A stretch of DNA of 64,000 bases. It comes from Leucobacter chromiireducens subsp. solipictus (GTDB taxonomy: Bacteria; Actinomycetota; Actinomycetes; Actinomycetales; Microbacteriaceae). A program made the translations under genes and the position numbers. Every line of letters starts with the position of its first letter. Positions within the stretch are counted from its first letter, which is position 1. The stretch covers positions 62,001-126,000 of the forward strand of contig NZ_QYAC01000004.1 in the NCBI RefSeq assembly GCF_016758195.1, in the 5' to 3' direction. The notes beneath the pieces are model-generated. The model had not been told where the DNA came from and did no database searches. It saw only the letters and a program-made list of their open reading frames with translations. Shown piece after piece: positions 46,671 to 55,264 of this stretch.

Positions 46671-47779
46671 TGCCCGCTCTGTTCCCGGTGGGTATTCACC
46701 GGAAGTCTGGCGCCTGGGAGTCCGCGCCTTGAGCAGCCGCTCTCTTCCCGGGCCGCCGACCGACCGGCTTCACAGCGGGCCGGAGCGTTTCGGTGCGCAG
46801 CGTTCGCAGACGACTTCGAGCAGGCGTTGCGGGTTCGGGCTTCGGGCTTCGGGCTCGGGTTTGGGTTCCTGACTTCGGGCTGGGCTCCTGCGTTCCAGAC
46901 TTCGGGCTGAGGATTGGGTTCCTGGCTCCGACCTCGGGGTGCGGGTTCGGACTTCGGGTCTCGGGGTTGCAGGTTCGGGCTTCGGGTTTCGGGGTCGCGG
47001 GGTCAAGCTGCGAGTTGGTGCATCAGCGTCGGATATTCGACAATCGGGGTCGCCCATACTGTTGGCACTCCAGGTGCCCGATCGATCGCGGATGCCGTAT
47101 GACCCCGAGTGATTTCTGGCGAAGGCGCGGTGTTGACCACGCAGTAAGAAGCGCTGAGCTGTCTGCCGTCCATGGGGTCGGCCAGGATGTGACCCGGCGC
47201 AGGAACTTGAGGCTCAATGGCGGTGGGCAATGGAGGCCCTGAGGACACCCGCCTCGGTCTCCAGATTTGACGCATCGGGGCGCTGCGTCCTGACCGGGCT
47301 CCCGCACTGTCAGCGCGGCAGATAGGTGAAACCCGTCGAATTCGAGTCGCGGGCGGTGTCTCGTATTGCGTTCTCGGTGAACACCGGGGCGCGAAGGTGT
47401 TCGCTCGGGGCATCGATCACTCCTTCCAGCACCGTGTCGCCTTGTGGTGAGGCCAGGAACCGTGAGCGCCAGCTGGGGAGCTGCTGCCGGTAGCGACTGC
47501 CGGTAGCCGCTGCGGGTGTTGATGTTGGTGTTGGTGTTGGTGTTGGTACCGGTACGACGTCCCGCCGTGTCGCCGTGTCGCCGTATCGCCGTATCGCTGT
47601 GTCGCGGTTCGGTGTTGTACGGCCTGTGCGACCTGCGTGGCTTGCGCGTCCCGCACCCTGAACAGAATCCCCGCTATGCGGTTCGCCCGCCGTACGACTT
47701 GGCCGCCTTACGGCATCGCCGCCGAACTGCAGGACGGCATGTCGCCTGGTGCGGCTCGGATACTGGCGCGGCGAGCTGC
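46671..47779. other. 1.1-kb repeat-rich gap with no supported gene
   Basis: Three simple tracts are seen: imperfect TTCGGGCT repeats (about 46831-47002), GTTGGT hexamers (about 47520-47550) and CGCCGTGT/CGCCGTAT octamers (about 47566-47605). A minus-strand frame ending at 47003 (ATPIVEYPTLMHQLAA) looks mildly protein-like but matches nothing recognised. The GTTGGT tract resembles the repeat coding for Asn-Thr in the neighbouring HNH gene, so the region may be a decayed copy of such a gene. Confidence 0.5.
46831..47002. repeat. Imperfect TTCGGGCT repeat tract
   Basis: About a dozen degenerate copies of TTCGGGCT or GGGTTC over 170 bp. Position after the SIP gene stop; no coding frame is plausible. 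Confidence 0.6.
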
Positions 47780-50272
47780 CTAGAACGGGTGTTCACTCGA
47801 GCCCTCAACTTGGCCGGGTGATTCTCGTGTGTCGTCGTTGGGCGGTTCGATGACGGGTACGAACCTGACCCGGCTCGGTGCCCGGTCCTGGTATGTGCGT
47901 CCGGTCGGGTCTTTCCAGGACACCTCCCCCGCGTCGTGTTGGGTCAACGTCCACCCGGTGTGGTGTTTCATGACGTGATGGTTACGGCAGAGATGTGCGA
48001 GGTTATCGACCCGGGTAGGGCCGCCGTGTGCGGCATCGATAGTGTGATCAATATCGCAGCGGTGCGCTGGGACGCGGCACCCAGGGGTACGGCAATGCTG
48101 ATCCCGAGCAGCAAGATACCGACGTTGTGCCTGTGTCGGGGTGTACGTGTTCGTGGACATGACTTGCCCATCGAGGGTGACACGGATCTCTTCCCACCGG
48201 ATCGCTTCTCCCGCGATCCGTGCGGCGGTATCAAGATCGATGGGACCGTAGCCGACAAGCTCCGCAACCGGGGCCGCAGTCACGGTCCCCTGAATGGGGG
48301 TGGTGTCTGGGAGTGGGATGCCGGGGATCCCGAGGAGGGAGCCCGGGGTGATGGTTTGGATGCGGCCGTGGATGCCCGTGTAGTCATCATGGTGTTTCCC
48401 GGTGAGGAGGTCGGTGAGGATATCCGCACGGAGTTCGTCACGCGACCGCGCATCCGGGGTGGCGTCTGAGCGGTCAGCGGGGGTCGGGTCCTGGGTGCTG
48501 GCTTCGATGGTGGTGTCGAGCTCGGCGTTGGTGTTGGTGTTGGTGTTGGTGCCGGTGACGGTGTTGGTAGTCGTGTTGCCCGGAGTGTTCTCAGCACTCT
48601 CGGCGCTCTCGGTGGGAGTTCCGAGGCGGGTCTGGGCGTCATCGTGTGTAGCGTCGACATCCACGGCGGCAGCGTCCACAGCGTCGGAGTCCGCGCCTTC
48701 AGCGCCGGAGTTGGTGTCAACGTCGACGTCGACGTCAATGTCAGTGCTGGTGCTGTCCGAGGTGCTCGTATCATTCTCGGTGCCCTGGACGCCCTTGGTA
48801 CCCGCAGTACTCCCGGCGTCCCCGCCACTCCAGGCGTCCCCGGTACTCCCGGTGGTACCCGGAGAAGAGTGCGGGGCGCCAGAAGACTTCTGGGGGCTCG
48901 TGCCGGGAACCGTGCTTGATAGGCCATCGGATTTCGAGGGGTCAGCAGCCCCTGCGGGGCAAGTCGTGTTTACCGTGTCGGGATCCACGGGCACACGCAC
49001 CGCTTCACCCCCACCGGCTTTGCCCTGCGTGTCAGTGTCACTGGTTTCACCAGCTCCTGTCCCGGGTCCGGTGTGGTTCGTAGCGGGCTCCGCAGGATGT
49101 GCTGCAGGGTGTGCTGCAGAGCGTCCTACGGGGTGTTCTGTGGGGCGGTCGTGGACATGCTTCGCGAGACGCGTGAGCCGGTCGTAGATCTCGTACGCTT
49201 CTTCCGCGGGTAACACCGCGCGAAGTTCCGCCATCCCGTCATCAAGCTCCACCACCCGCACATGCCGACGCTTGAGCGCCTCCCGATGCCGCTCGGCAAG
49301 GGTTTTCTTGGCGTACATCGCGGCGAGCCTGCGCGCGATCGGGCGAAACCGGTTCGGGGTTTCCTTCTCCGCGTACCGGATCGCGTCCTGCTCGTACAGG
49401 GTGCGCCGCCTCGCCAGGTCTTCGAGCTGTTCCTCTACCGTGAGCGCATCAGGGGTATCGGGGTTTGGGGTGGTGAGGGTGTGAAAGATTGCCCCTTCAT
49501 CGACCACGATGCGTGCATGTGGCAGCGCGATCGTCCCCGCACGTAACGCGTCAAGCGTCGCGGGAAGCGTGTGCCGGGTCTCGTAAGCAAGGTCCAGGTC
49601 ACGGGCGGCGACGTGTTCGCTGGTGTGGCAGGCCATCGCGACCATCGCCCGGAGAGAACGGAACGCGAGCTCACTGTTCTTCCCCTGGAACGCGGGCGAC
49701 ACCCGCAACTGGGCCTGCGACTGCGGCGACGTGCATGGGGTGGGGGCTTTGGTCTCGTCGGGTGTCGAGCCTGCTGGGTGAGTATCGGGGAGGTTCGCGT
49801 CGCCGGGAGTGCCCTCCGCATTCGAATTGGCACCGGCTCCGGCGCTGGCCGCGGCTTCGGTATCGGCCGGGGCGTCAACGTCGAGACTGGCACCGGGATC
49901 AACACTGGCACCGGCATCAATGTCAGTACTGGCACTGGCACTGGCATCGGCATTTGCTTCTGCACCTGCGCCTGCACCTGCACCTGTGCCAATGCCAGCA
50001 GCACTTGAACCCGTGCCAACAGCACCAGAACCCGTGCCCTCGCCGGTATCCGACTCCGCGCCAGCGTCTGCACCTAGGGCGGCCTCGTGAAGATCCGCGA
50101 GAATACTCAACCGCTCCGCGTCACGACGCCGCTGCTCCTGCTCCCACGCCTCAAGTGACGTCAATAGTGCGTCGACGCGCACGATCCGGGGTGGCACCAT
50201 CGACCCAAAACTCGCACCCGAACCAGCCCCTGGGAGGGGCTCGGGATGTTGCGTGTCTCCGGTGAACGTCAT
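47780..50272 (-). CDS. DUF222 / HNH endonuclease-domain protein (13E12 family) with low-complexity inserts
   Basis: 830 aa, far longer than the 400-550 usual for the family. A short N-terminal helix region is followed by an Ala/Gly/Asp-rich tract (about 67-160), the DUF222 helical domain (about 190-375), a Thr/Ser/Asp/Asn-rich tract (about 376-612, with repeats such as TNTNTNTN and DVDVDVDT) and the HNH domain. There CRTPGC (727-732), CDIDHT (739-744), HGG and LCRNHH (761-766) give the zinc and catalytic residues. DUF222-HNH genes are multicopy in actinobacteria; their role is unknown. The ATG has a weak ribosome site. Confidence 0.88.
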   Translation of the reverse strand: MTFTGDTQHPEPLPGAGSGASFGSMVPPRIVRVDALLTSLEAWEQEQRRRDAERLSILADLHEAALGADAGAESDTGEGTGSGAVGTGSSAAGIGTGAGAGAGAEANADASASASTDIDAGASVDPGASLDVDAPADTEAAASAGAGANSNAEGTPGDANLPDTHPAGSTPDETKAPTPCTSPQSQAQLRVSPAFQGKNSELAFRSLRAMVAMACHTSEHVAARDLDLAYETRHTLPATLDALRAGTIALPHARIVVDEGAIFHTLTTPNPDTPDALTVEEQLEDLARRRTLYEQDAIRYAEKETPNRFRPIARRLAAMYAKKTLAERHREALKRRHVRVVELDDGMAELRAVLPAEEAYEIYDRLTRLAKHVHDRPTEHPVGRSAAHPAAHPAEPATNHTGPGTGAGETSDTDTQGKAGGGEAVRVPVDPDTVNTTCPAGAADPSKSDGLSSTVPGTSPQKSSGAPHSSPGTTGSTGDAWSGGDAGSTAGTKGVQGTENDTSTSDSTSTDIDVDVDVDTNSGAEGADSDAVDAAAVDVDATHDDAQTRLGTPTESAESAENTPGNTTTNTVTGTNTNTNTNAELDTTIEASTQDPTPADRSDATPDARSRDELRADILTDLLTGKHHDDYTGIHGRIQTITPGSLLGIPGIPLPDTTPIQGTVTAAPVAELVGYGPIDLDTAARIAGEAIRWEEIRVTLDGQVMSTNTYTPTQAQRRYLAARDQHCRTPGCRVPAHRCDIDHTIDAAHGGPTRVDNLAHLCRNHHVMKHHTGWTLTQHDAGEVSWKDPTGRTYQDRAPSRVRFVPVIEPPNDDTRESPGQVEGSSEHPF

Positions 50273-50416
50273 GCGCCCATTCCAGCACACACCACCGACA
50301 ACGAACCCCGCGAAACCGTTGAAAACACGCGGAAGTTGACCCGCTCGGGGACGCGTGCGGGAGGAAGTCCTGATGGGTGTAGTACGTTTCCGAAGAGGAC
50401 ACGGAAAAGTAACGAT

Positions 50417-50432
50417 TCGAAACTCTGTTCGA
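50417..50432. promoter_or_regulatory. LexA-like box upstream of the DUF222-HNH gene
   Basis: TCGAAA-CTCT-GTTCGA fits the LexA consensus with one mismatch and sits in a perfect ATTCGAA/TTCGAAT inverted repeat. It is 145 bp above the HNH start and 134 bp above the VOC start. No -10 is obvious at the spacing seen for uvrA and uvrB. Confidence 0.5.
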
Positions 50433-50553
50433 ATTTAGTCGAATGACCAGCCGCTCGCGCATCATCATTCTTGGTGCCCCTCCCCCAGCCCCGAGTGATC
50501 ATCCCGCCCACGACGCGTCCGAAACATACAAGCCCGGCACCGCCCGCCGGGCA

Positions 50554-50565
50554 TACGCTGAAGCC
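50554..50565 (+). promoter_or_regulatory. Leaderless-type promoter: TACGCT, 6 nt, ATG
   Basis: TACGCT (50554-50559), GAAGCC, then ATG 50566 of the VOC gene. This decides against the longer frame from 50443. Confidence 0.5.
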
Positions 50566-50970
50566 ATGACCACTCTTTCATTCAACTTCATCGGCATCGT
50601 CACCCGGGATTTGGCCACATCACTCGCGTTCTACCGCAGCTTGGGGCTCGATATCCCGGCGGATCAGGACCACGCCCCGCACGTAGAGATCACGCTCGGC
50701 GGCGGCGTAACGCTCGCTTGGGACCCCCTGAGCACCATCCAGAGTTTCAACCCCGACTTCGTACTTCCCGAGGGCGTGGGACGCGTGAGCTTTGCGTGCG
50801 AGGCGACGGATCCCTCGGCGGTGGACGAGGCGTACGCGGCCGTGACCGCCGCTCACCCCGAGGCCTCGCACACACCGCCGTGGGACGCACCCTGGGGCCA
50901 GCGCTACGCAACCGTGCAGGATCCCGACGGCAACACGGTCGACCTCTACGCCCCGCTCCCCAGCGCGTAG
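50566..50970 (+). CDS. VOC-superfamily (glyoxalase/bleomycin-resistance-like) protein
   Basis: 134 aa, two beta-alpha-beta modules: NFIGIVTRDLATSLAFYRSLG at the start and YATVQDPDGNTVDLYAPL at the end. His51 or Glu near HVEITLGGG and the late Glu/Asp positions could bind metal. The family includes antibiotic-binding proteins and dioxygenases; function here unknown. Confidence 0.82.
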   Translation: MTTLSFNFIGIVTRDLATSLAFYRSLGLDIPADQDHAPHVEITLGGGVTLAWDPLSTIQSFNPDFVLPEGVGRVSFACEATDPSAVDEAYAAVTAAHPEASHTPPWDAPWGQRYATVQDPDGNTVDLYAPLPSA

Positions 50971-51154
50971 CCCGTTCGACGCCCGGGGCCGCTCGCCGTG
51001 CCCCGGGCGACTGCGCGACGCCCGGAGCGCATGTCCCTGAGCTCCCTGGCGCGCCCGGCGAGTTCGCCACGCAGGCTGCACGCCTGACTGCCGCCAACGA
51101 CTGCGGCCGGGCCACCACGCCCCCGGACGCGCGGCACACCCCAGGACGACGAGC

Positions 51155-52084
51155 CTACAGTTCGGGCTCGCGTACGGACGGCGGCAAGCCAGACGCGGCG
51201 TCCCATGCGACCCCGGAGCCCACGGCGACCCCGGAGCCCACGGCGACCCCGGAGTCCACGGCACCCCCGGGCTCGTGCTCGCCGCCCCCAGCCCCACGCC
51301 CGACCCCGCGCGCCGCAGCCCAACGCCCCGGAGTTAGGCCGGCAACTCGCGCGAACTCGCGCGTGAGGTGCGCCTGGTCGGTCCATCCGCACGCCACGGC
51401 GACCTCGGCCAACGGATGCCCCACGAGGATGAGCTGCTGCGCCCGTTCGACGCGCAGGATCCGGCGCAGCGCGGCGACACCGTAGCCGAACTCGGCGTTC
51501 ATGCGCCGCTGGAGCTGACGCTCAGAGTAGCCGAGGATGCGGGCCAGCTCGCGCGCGGATTCCCCGCGCACCGCCGACTGCCGTGCCCGCTCCGCCCATC
51601 GGCGTTCCATCACGCGATCGTGCAGATCGGCCCCCAGTGCGTGGTGAACCACCCGAGCCATCTCACGCCTTAGTAGCGGGAGCCCAAGCGAACCGGTGCG
51701 CGTCGCGCCATCCGGCCCGCCCAGAGCCCACGCATCAGCCCCGTGCGGCTCGGACAGCCGCCGGATCCGCCGCAGCGCCGTGGTCCCCCGCCGTATAACC
51801 GCAGGATCCAGCGCATGCTCGGCCTCGAGCTGCTGGTCGCGCACCCGGTCGGCGGGCAAACGCAGCGCCGCACCCGCCAGACCGGGCAGAAACCGAATTC
51901 CGAGGGTCGCTCCACCATCCGAACCCTGCGCGGCAAACGCGCGCGTGGACGGCCCCGCGACGAGGAGCAGGTCGTCGCGCAGGATCAGATCCGCGCTCCC
52001 GTCGGCGGGCAGGGTGCGCGTTGCCGCATCCCCTGCGGAACGCCACACCACCCCGACGCCCGGGATACCCCACTCCGAGTACAC
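51155..52084 (-). CDS. AraC-family transcriptional regulator
   Basis: 309 aa. The N-terminal sensor domain (1-165) is of the DUF6597/AraC-like type. The C-terminal double helix-turn-helix (about 180-265) contains ARELARILGYSERQLQRRMN and EVAVACGWTDQAHLTREFAR, followed by GLTPGRWAA. A Gly/Val tail (265-309) is encoded by an 18-bp tandem repeat. GTG start after GGAGG, 16 bp downstream of uvrB on the same strand, so partly co-transcribed with it. Target unknown. Confidence 0.85.
   Translation of the reverse strand: MYSEWGIPGVGVVWRSAGDAATRTLPADGSADLILRDDLLLVAGPSTRAFAAQGSDGGATLGIRFLPGLAGAALRLPADRVRDQQLEAEHALDPAVIRRGTTALRRIRRLSEPHGADAWALGGPDGATRTGSLGLPLLRREMARVVHHALGADLHDRVMERRWAERARQSAVRGESARELARILGYSERQLQRRMNAEFGYGVAALRRILRVERAQQLILVGHPLAEVAVACGWTDQAHLTREFARVAGLTPGRWAAARGVGRGAGGGEHEPGGAVDSGVAVGSGVAVGSGVAWDAASGLPPSVREPEL
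51207..51260. repeat. 18-bp tandem repeat in the araC-type gene, three copies
   Basis: GCGACCCCGGAGCCCACG twice exactly and once with one change. In frame it encodes VAVGSG repeats in the regulator tail, so copy-number change keeps the frame. Confidence 0.85.
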
Positions 52085-52100
52085 GGCGCGTGCCTCCGGG

Positions 52101-54191
52101 CTAGAGGTGCCCGGCGGCCTCCATGCTCCGCAGTTCCCGCTTGAGCTCGGACACCTCGTCGCGCAGGCGCGCGGCGAGCTCGAACTTGAGCTCCTCGGCG
52201 GCCGCGAGCATCTGCTCGTTCAACTCCGCGATCAGCTCCTCGAGCTTGGCCGAGCCCTCCGCCGCGATCGCGCCAGCCCGTGCCGCCGCCTTGCCCTTGG
52301 CGCGCTGGGTGGACGGGGCTTTGCGCTGTGCGTGCTGCCCGGTGCGGGAGAGCACGTCCTCGGTGTCCGCGGCCTCACGCGCGAGCATCGCGGTGATGTC
52401 ACCGATCTTCTTGCGCAGTGGTGTCGGATCGATGCCGTGCTCGGTGTTGTAGGTGATCTGGATCTCGCGCCGTCGATTGGTCTCGTCGATCGCCTCGCGC
52501 ATGGAGCGCGTGATCGTGTCGGCGTACATGTGCACCTGGCCGGACACGTTTCGCGCGGCGCGGCCGATGGTCTGAATCAGGGAGGTGCTCGAGCGGAGGA
52601 AGCCCTCCTTGTCGGCGTCGAGGATTGCGACGAGCGAGACTTCGGGCAGGTCGAGCCCCTCACGCAGCAGGTTAATGCCGACAAGCACGTCGTAGACCCC
52701 GGCGCGAAGCTCGGTGAGCAACTCGACTCGGCGGAGCGTGTCCACGTCGGAGTGCAGGTAACGCACCCGAACGCCGGCCTCCTCCATAAACGTGGTGAGC
52801 TGTTCGGCCATCTTCTTGGTGAGCGTCGTCACGAGAACGCGTTCGTCGCGGGCCGCGCGGACCCGGACTTCCTCAAGCAGGTCGTCGATCTGGCCCTCGC
52901 TGGGCTTGACCACGATCTCGGGATCGATGAGGCCCGTCGGGCGGATGATCTGCTGTACGACCCCGTCCGCCTCGGCCAACTCGTACTTGCCGGGCGTGGC
53001 CGAGAGGTACACCACCTGACCCACCCGGTCTTTGAACTCGCCGAAGGTCAGCGGCCGGTTATCGAGTGCGCTCGGCAGCCGGAACCCGTGATCTACCAGC
53101 GTGCGCTTGCGGGAGGCATCCCCCTCGTACATGGCACCGATCTGCGGCACGGTGACGTGCGACTCGTCGATGACCACGAGGAAATCGTCAGGGAAATAAT
53201 CGAGCAGACAGTGGGGTGCCTCCCCCGGTTCCCGCCCGTCGATGTGCCGGGAGTAATTCTCGATGCCAGAGCAAAAGCCGATCTGTTCCATCATTTCCAG
53301 ATCGAACGTGGTGCGCATGCGCAGTCGCTGCTCTTCGACGAGCTTGGTCTGCCGTTTCAGCTCGGCGAGCCGGCCATCGAGCTCTTCGGTAATGGTGCCC
53401 ATGGCTCGGTTCATCACTTGGCGGCTCGCCACGTAGTGGGATCCGGGGAACACGGACACCGTCTCAACCTGCTTGATGACGTCGCCCGTCACCGGGTGCA
53501 GGTAATACAGCGCCTCGATCTCGTCACCAAAGAACTCGATCCGGATCGCGAGTTCCTCGTACATGGGGATGATTTCGACCGTATCGCCGCGCACCCGGAA
53601 GTTGCCGCGCACGAACTCGATGTCGTTGCGCTGATATTGCATGTCCACGAAGCGGCGCAGGAGGACGTCACGATTGAGGACATCGCCCACCACGAGCGGC
53701 ACCATCGCCTCGTAGTATTCTTCGGGCTTGCCGAGGCCGTAGATGCAGGAGACGGTCGAGACGACGATCGTGTCGCGACGGCTCAGCAGCGCGTTCGTCG
53801 TGGAGTGCCGCAGCCGCTCCACCTCCGCGTTGATCGACGAGTCCTTCTCTATGAAGGTGTCGGTCTGCGGTACGTAGGCCTCGGGTTGGTAGTAGTCGTA
53901 GTAGGAGACGAAGTACTCGACCGCGTTGTTCGGGAACAGTTCGCGAAACTCACTTGCGAGTTGTGCGGCCAGGGTCTTGTTGTGGGCAAGCACCAGGGTG
54001 GGCCGCTGCACGGCCTCGATGAGCCAGGCGGTGGTCGCCGATTTGCCGGTGCCGGTCGCACCCAGCAGGACCACGTCGGTTTCCCCGGCGTTGATCCGAT
54101 TCGCGAGCTGCTCGATCGCCTGCGGCTGATCGCCGCTCGGCTCGTACTCGCTGATCACCTCGAATGGGCGGACGCTGCGCGTGGGTTCCAT
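52101..54191 (-). CDS. uvrB: Excinuclease ABC subunit B
   Basis: 696 aa. Helicase motif I GATGTGKS (44-51), the [21 protein letters not shown] beta-hairpin (about 92-112) that pries strands apart, motif VI and the C-terminal UVR motif ([20 protein letters not shown]) that binds UvrC. ATG 54191 follows TATGCT by 7 nt; a LexA box overlaps the -35. It lies 7 kb from uvrA-uvrC rather than adjacent. Confidence 0.96.
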   Translation of the reverse strand: MEPTRSVRPFEVISEYEPSGDQPQAIEQLANRINAGETDVVLLGATGTGKSATTAWLIEAVQRPTLVLAHNKTLAAQLASEFRELFPNNAVEYFVSYYDYYQPEAYVPQTDTFIEKDSSINAEVERLRHSTTNALLSRRDTIVVSTVSCIYGLGKPEEYYEAMVPLVVGDVLNRDVLLRRFVDMQYQRNDIEFVRGNFRVRGDTVEIIPMYEELAIRIEFFGDEIEALYYLHPVTGDVIKQVETVSVFPGSHYVASRQVMNRAMGTITEELDGRLAELKRQTKLVEEQRLRMRTTFDLEMMEQIGFCSGIENYSRHIDGREPGEAPHCLLDYFPDDFLVVIDESHVTVPQIGAMYEGDASRKRTLVDHGFRLPSALDNRPLTFGEFKDRVGQVVYLSATPGKYELAEADGVVQQIIRPTGLIDPEIVVKPSEGQIDDLLEEVRVRAARDERVLVTTLTKKMAEQLTTFMEEAGVRVRYLHSDVDTLRRVELLTELRAGVYDVLVGINLLREGLDLPEVSLVAILDADKEGFLRSSTSLIQTIGRAARNVSGQVHMYADTITRSMREAIDETNRRREIQITYNTEHGIDPTPLRKKIGDITAMLAREAADTEDVLSRTGQHAQRKAPSTQRAKGKAAARAGAIAAEGSAKLEELIAELNEQMLAAAEELKFELAARLRDEVSELKRELRSMEAAGHL

Positions 54192-54204
54192 GCTGATCAG
54201 CATA
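54192..54204 (-). promoter_or_regulatory. Leaderless-type promoter of uvrB: TATGCT, 7 nt, ATG
   Basis: TATGCT (54204-54199) then GATCAGC then ATG 54191; earlier in-frame starts lie above this hexamer. Confidence 0.5.
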
Positions 54205-54221
54205 ATCCGATTCCCCGACAT

Positions 54222-54237
54222 TCGAAACTTTGTTCGC
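54222..54237. promoter_or_regulatory. LexA (SOS) box of uvrB
   Basis: TCGAAA-CTTT-GTTCGC matches the consensus with substitutions at one inner and one outer position. It starts 17 bp above the -10, over the -35, the same geometry as uvrA. Confidence 0.7.
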
Positions 54238-54300
54238 CTCCGGGAAACTCTCGGCGGTGTCGTTTATGCTTTCCTCGGGGCAGACACAGGAGCTCGACGT

Positions 54301-54978
54301 CATGACGCACACCTCACCGCAGACGATCGTTGTCACCGGCGCCAGCGACGGGATCGGCGCAGCCGCCGCCCGCCAACTCGCCGCCGGGAACGCGCGACTC
54401 ATCATTGTGGGCCGCTCGCCCAAGAAAACGGCAGCCGTCGCCCGGGCCACGCAGGCCGAATCCCTGGTCGCCGACTTTACGCGCCTCGACGATGTCCGGT
54501 CGCTCGCCGCGGCGCTGCAGGCGCGGTGCGCCCGCATCGACGTGCTCGCACACAACGCCGGCGGAATGTTTGCGGGCCCGGTCCGGACCGCCGATGGATT
54601 CGAGCGAACCTTCCAGGTGAATCATCTCGCGCCGGTGCTGCTCACGCGCCTCCTCCTGCCGCTTCTGTTGGAGAGCAGCGCGCGGACCGTGAGCACGTCG
54701 AGCGTTGGCGCACGCCTATTCGGGGACATCGACTTTGCCGATTTGGACACGCAGCGCCACTTCACGCCCTCACACGCTTCTTGCGTACCCCAGAACAGGG
54801 TGGGGCTCGGCTCGCCCATGTTGTGACGGGGGTCCCGGGCAGGGACTGGACGTCCGGGACGTACTATGGCTCCCCCGGGCGGATCGGGCGGAGCCACCGA
54901 GTGGCGTCGGATCCCGCCGCAATCGCCACGCACTGGCAGCAGAGTGCGGCGATGCTGGGCGTGTCCTGGCCCGCATGA
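54301..54978 (+). pseudogene. Short-chain dehydrogenase, internally deleted and frameshifted
   Basis: The first part (54301 to about 54780) encodes the nucleotide-binding half: TGASDGIG, NAGG, NHLAPVLLTRLLLP and the Ser-containing VSTSSVGARLFGDIDF. At TPSHA, where YxxxK should follow, the sequence jumps to a different frame. That frame encodes the family C-terminus (FLRTPEQGGARLAHVVTG, then SGTYYGSPGR and HWQQSAAMLG) and ends at 54978. About 70 residues including the catalytic Tyr and Lys are missing. A promoter (TATGCT) and AGGAG remain. Confidence 0.75.
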
Positions 54979-55105
54979 CACCACCGCGATACCCGGCGGC
55001 CTGACCCCACCGCGCGTCCGGGCACGCCGCTCGGGCGCGTCGAGCCACGCCGCCGCAGCGCGACGACGCGGCGAGGCACACGTCCCCGCCGCGTCGTCAG
55101 TGTCG

Positions 55106-55243
55106 CTAGATAATCGAACGACCCTCGCGCCGCGCGGCGAGCCACTCTGTGAGGAAAGCGCGGACGATGACGGTCAGCGTTCCCGCCACCAAGACCGGCC
55201 AGATCAGGACGTACAGGGTGAGCAATACGGTGTTCACATTCAT
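55106..55243 (-). CDS. Small membrane subunit associated with the SSS symporter
   Basis: 45 aa. One transmembrane helix (about 5-30, VLLTLYVLIWPVLVAGTLTV) is followed by a basic tail LAARREGRSII. AAAGGAG precedes the ATG and the gene lies 21 bp after the symporter stop on the same strand. Short one-helix proteins of this shape accompany certain sodium symporters in actinobacteria and are taken as accessory subunits (family knowledge; function by analogy with MetS). Confidence 0.75.
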   Translation of the reverse strand: MNVNTVLLTLYVLIWPVLVAGTLTVIVRAFLTEWLAARREGRSII

Positions 55244-55264
55244 GGGGTGCTCCTTTCGGCTGGG

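Noticed and set aside
47003-47413. Minus-strand frame ending ATPIVEYPTLMHQLAA
   Set aside because: Only the last third looks protein-like, no start signal, no recognised family; kept as a possible remnant in the gap entry.
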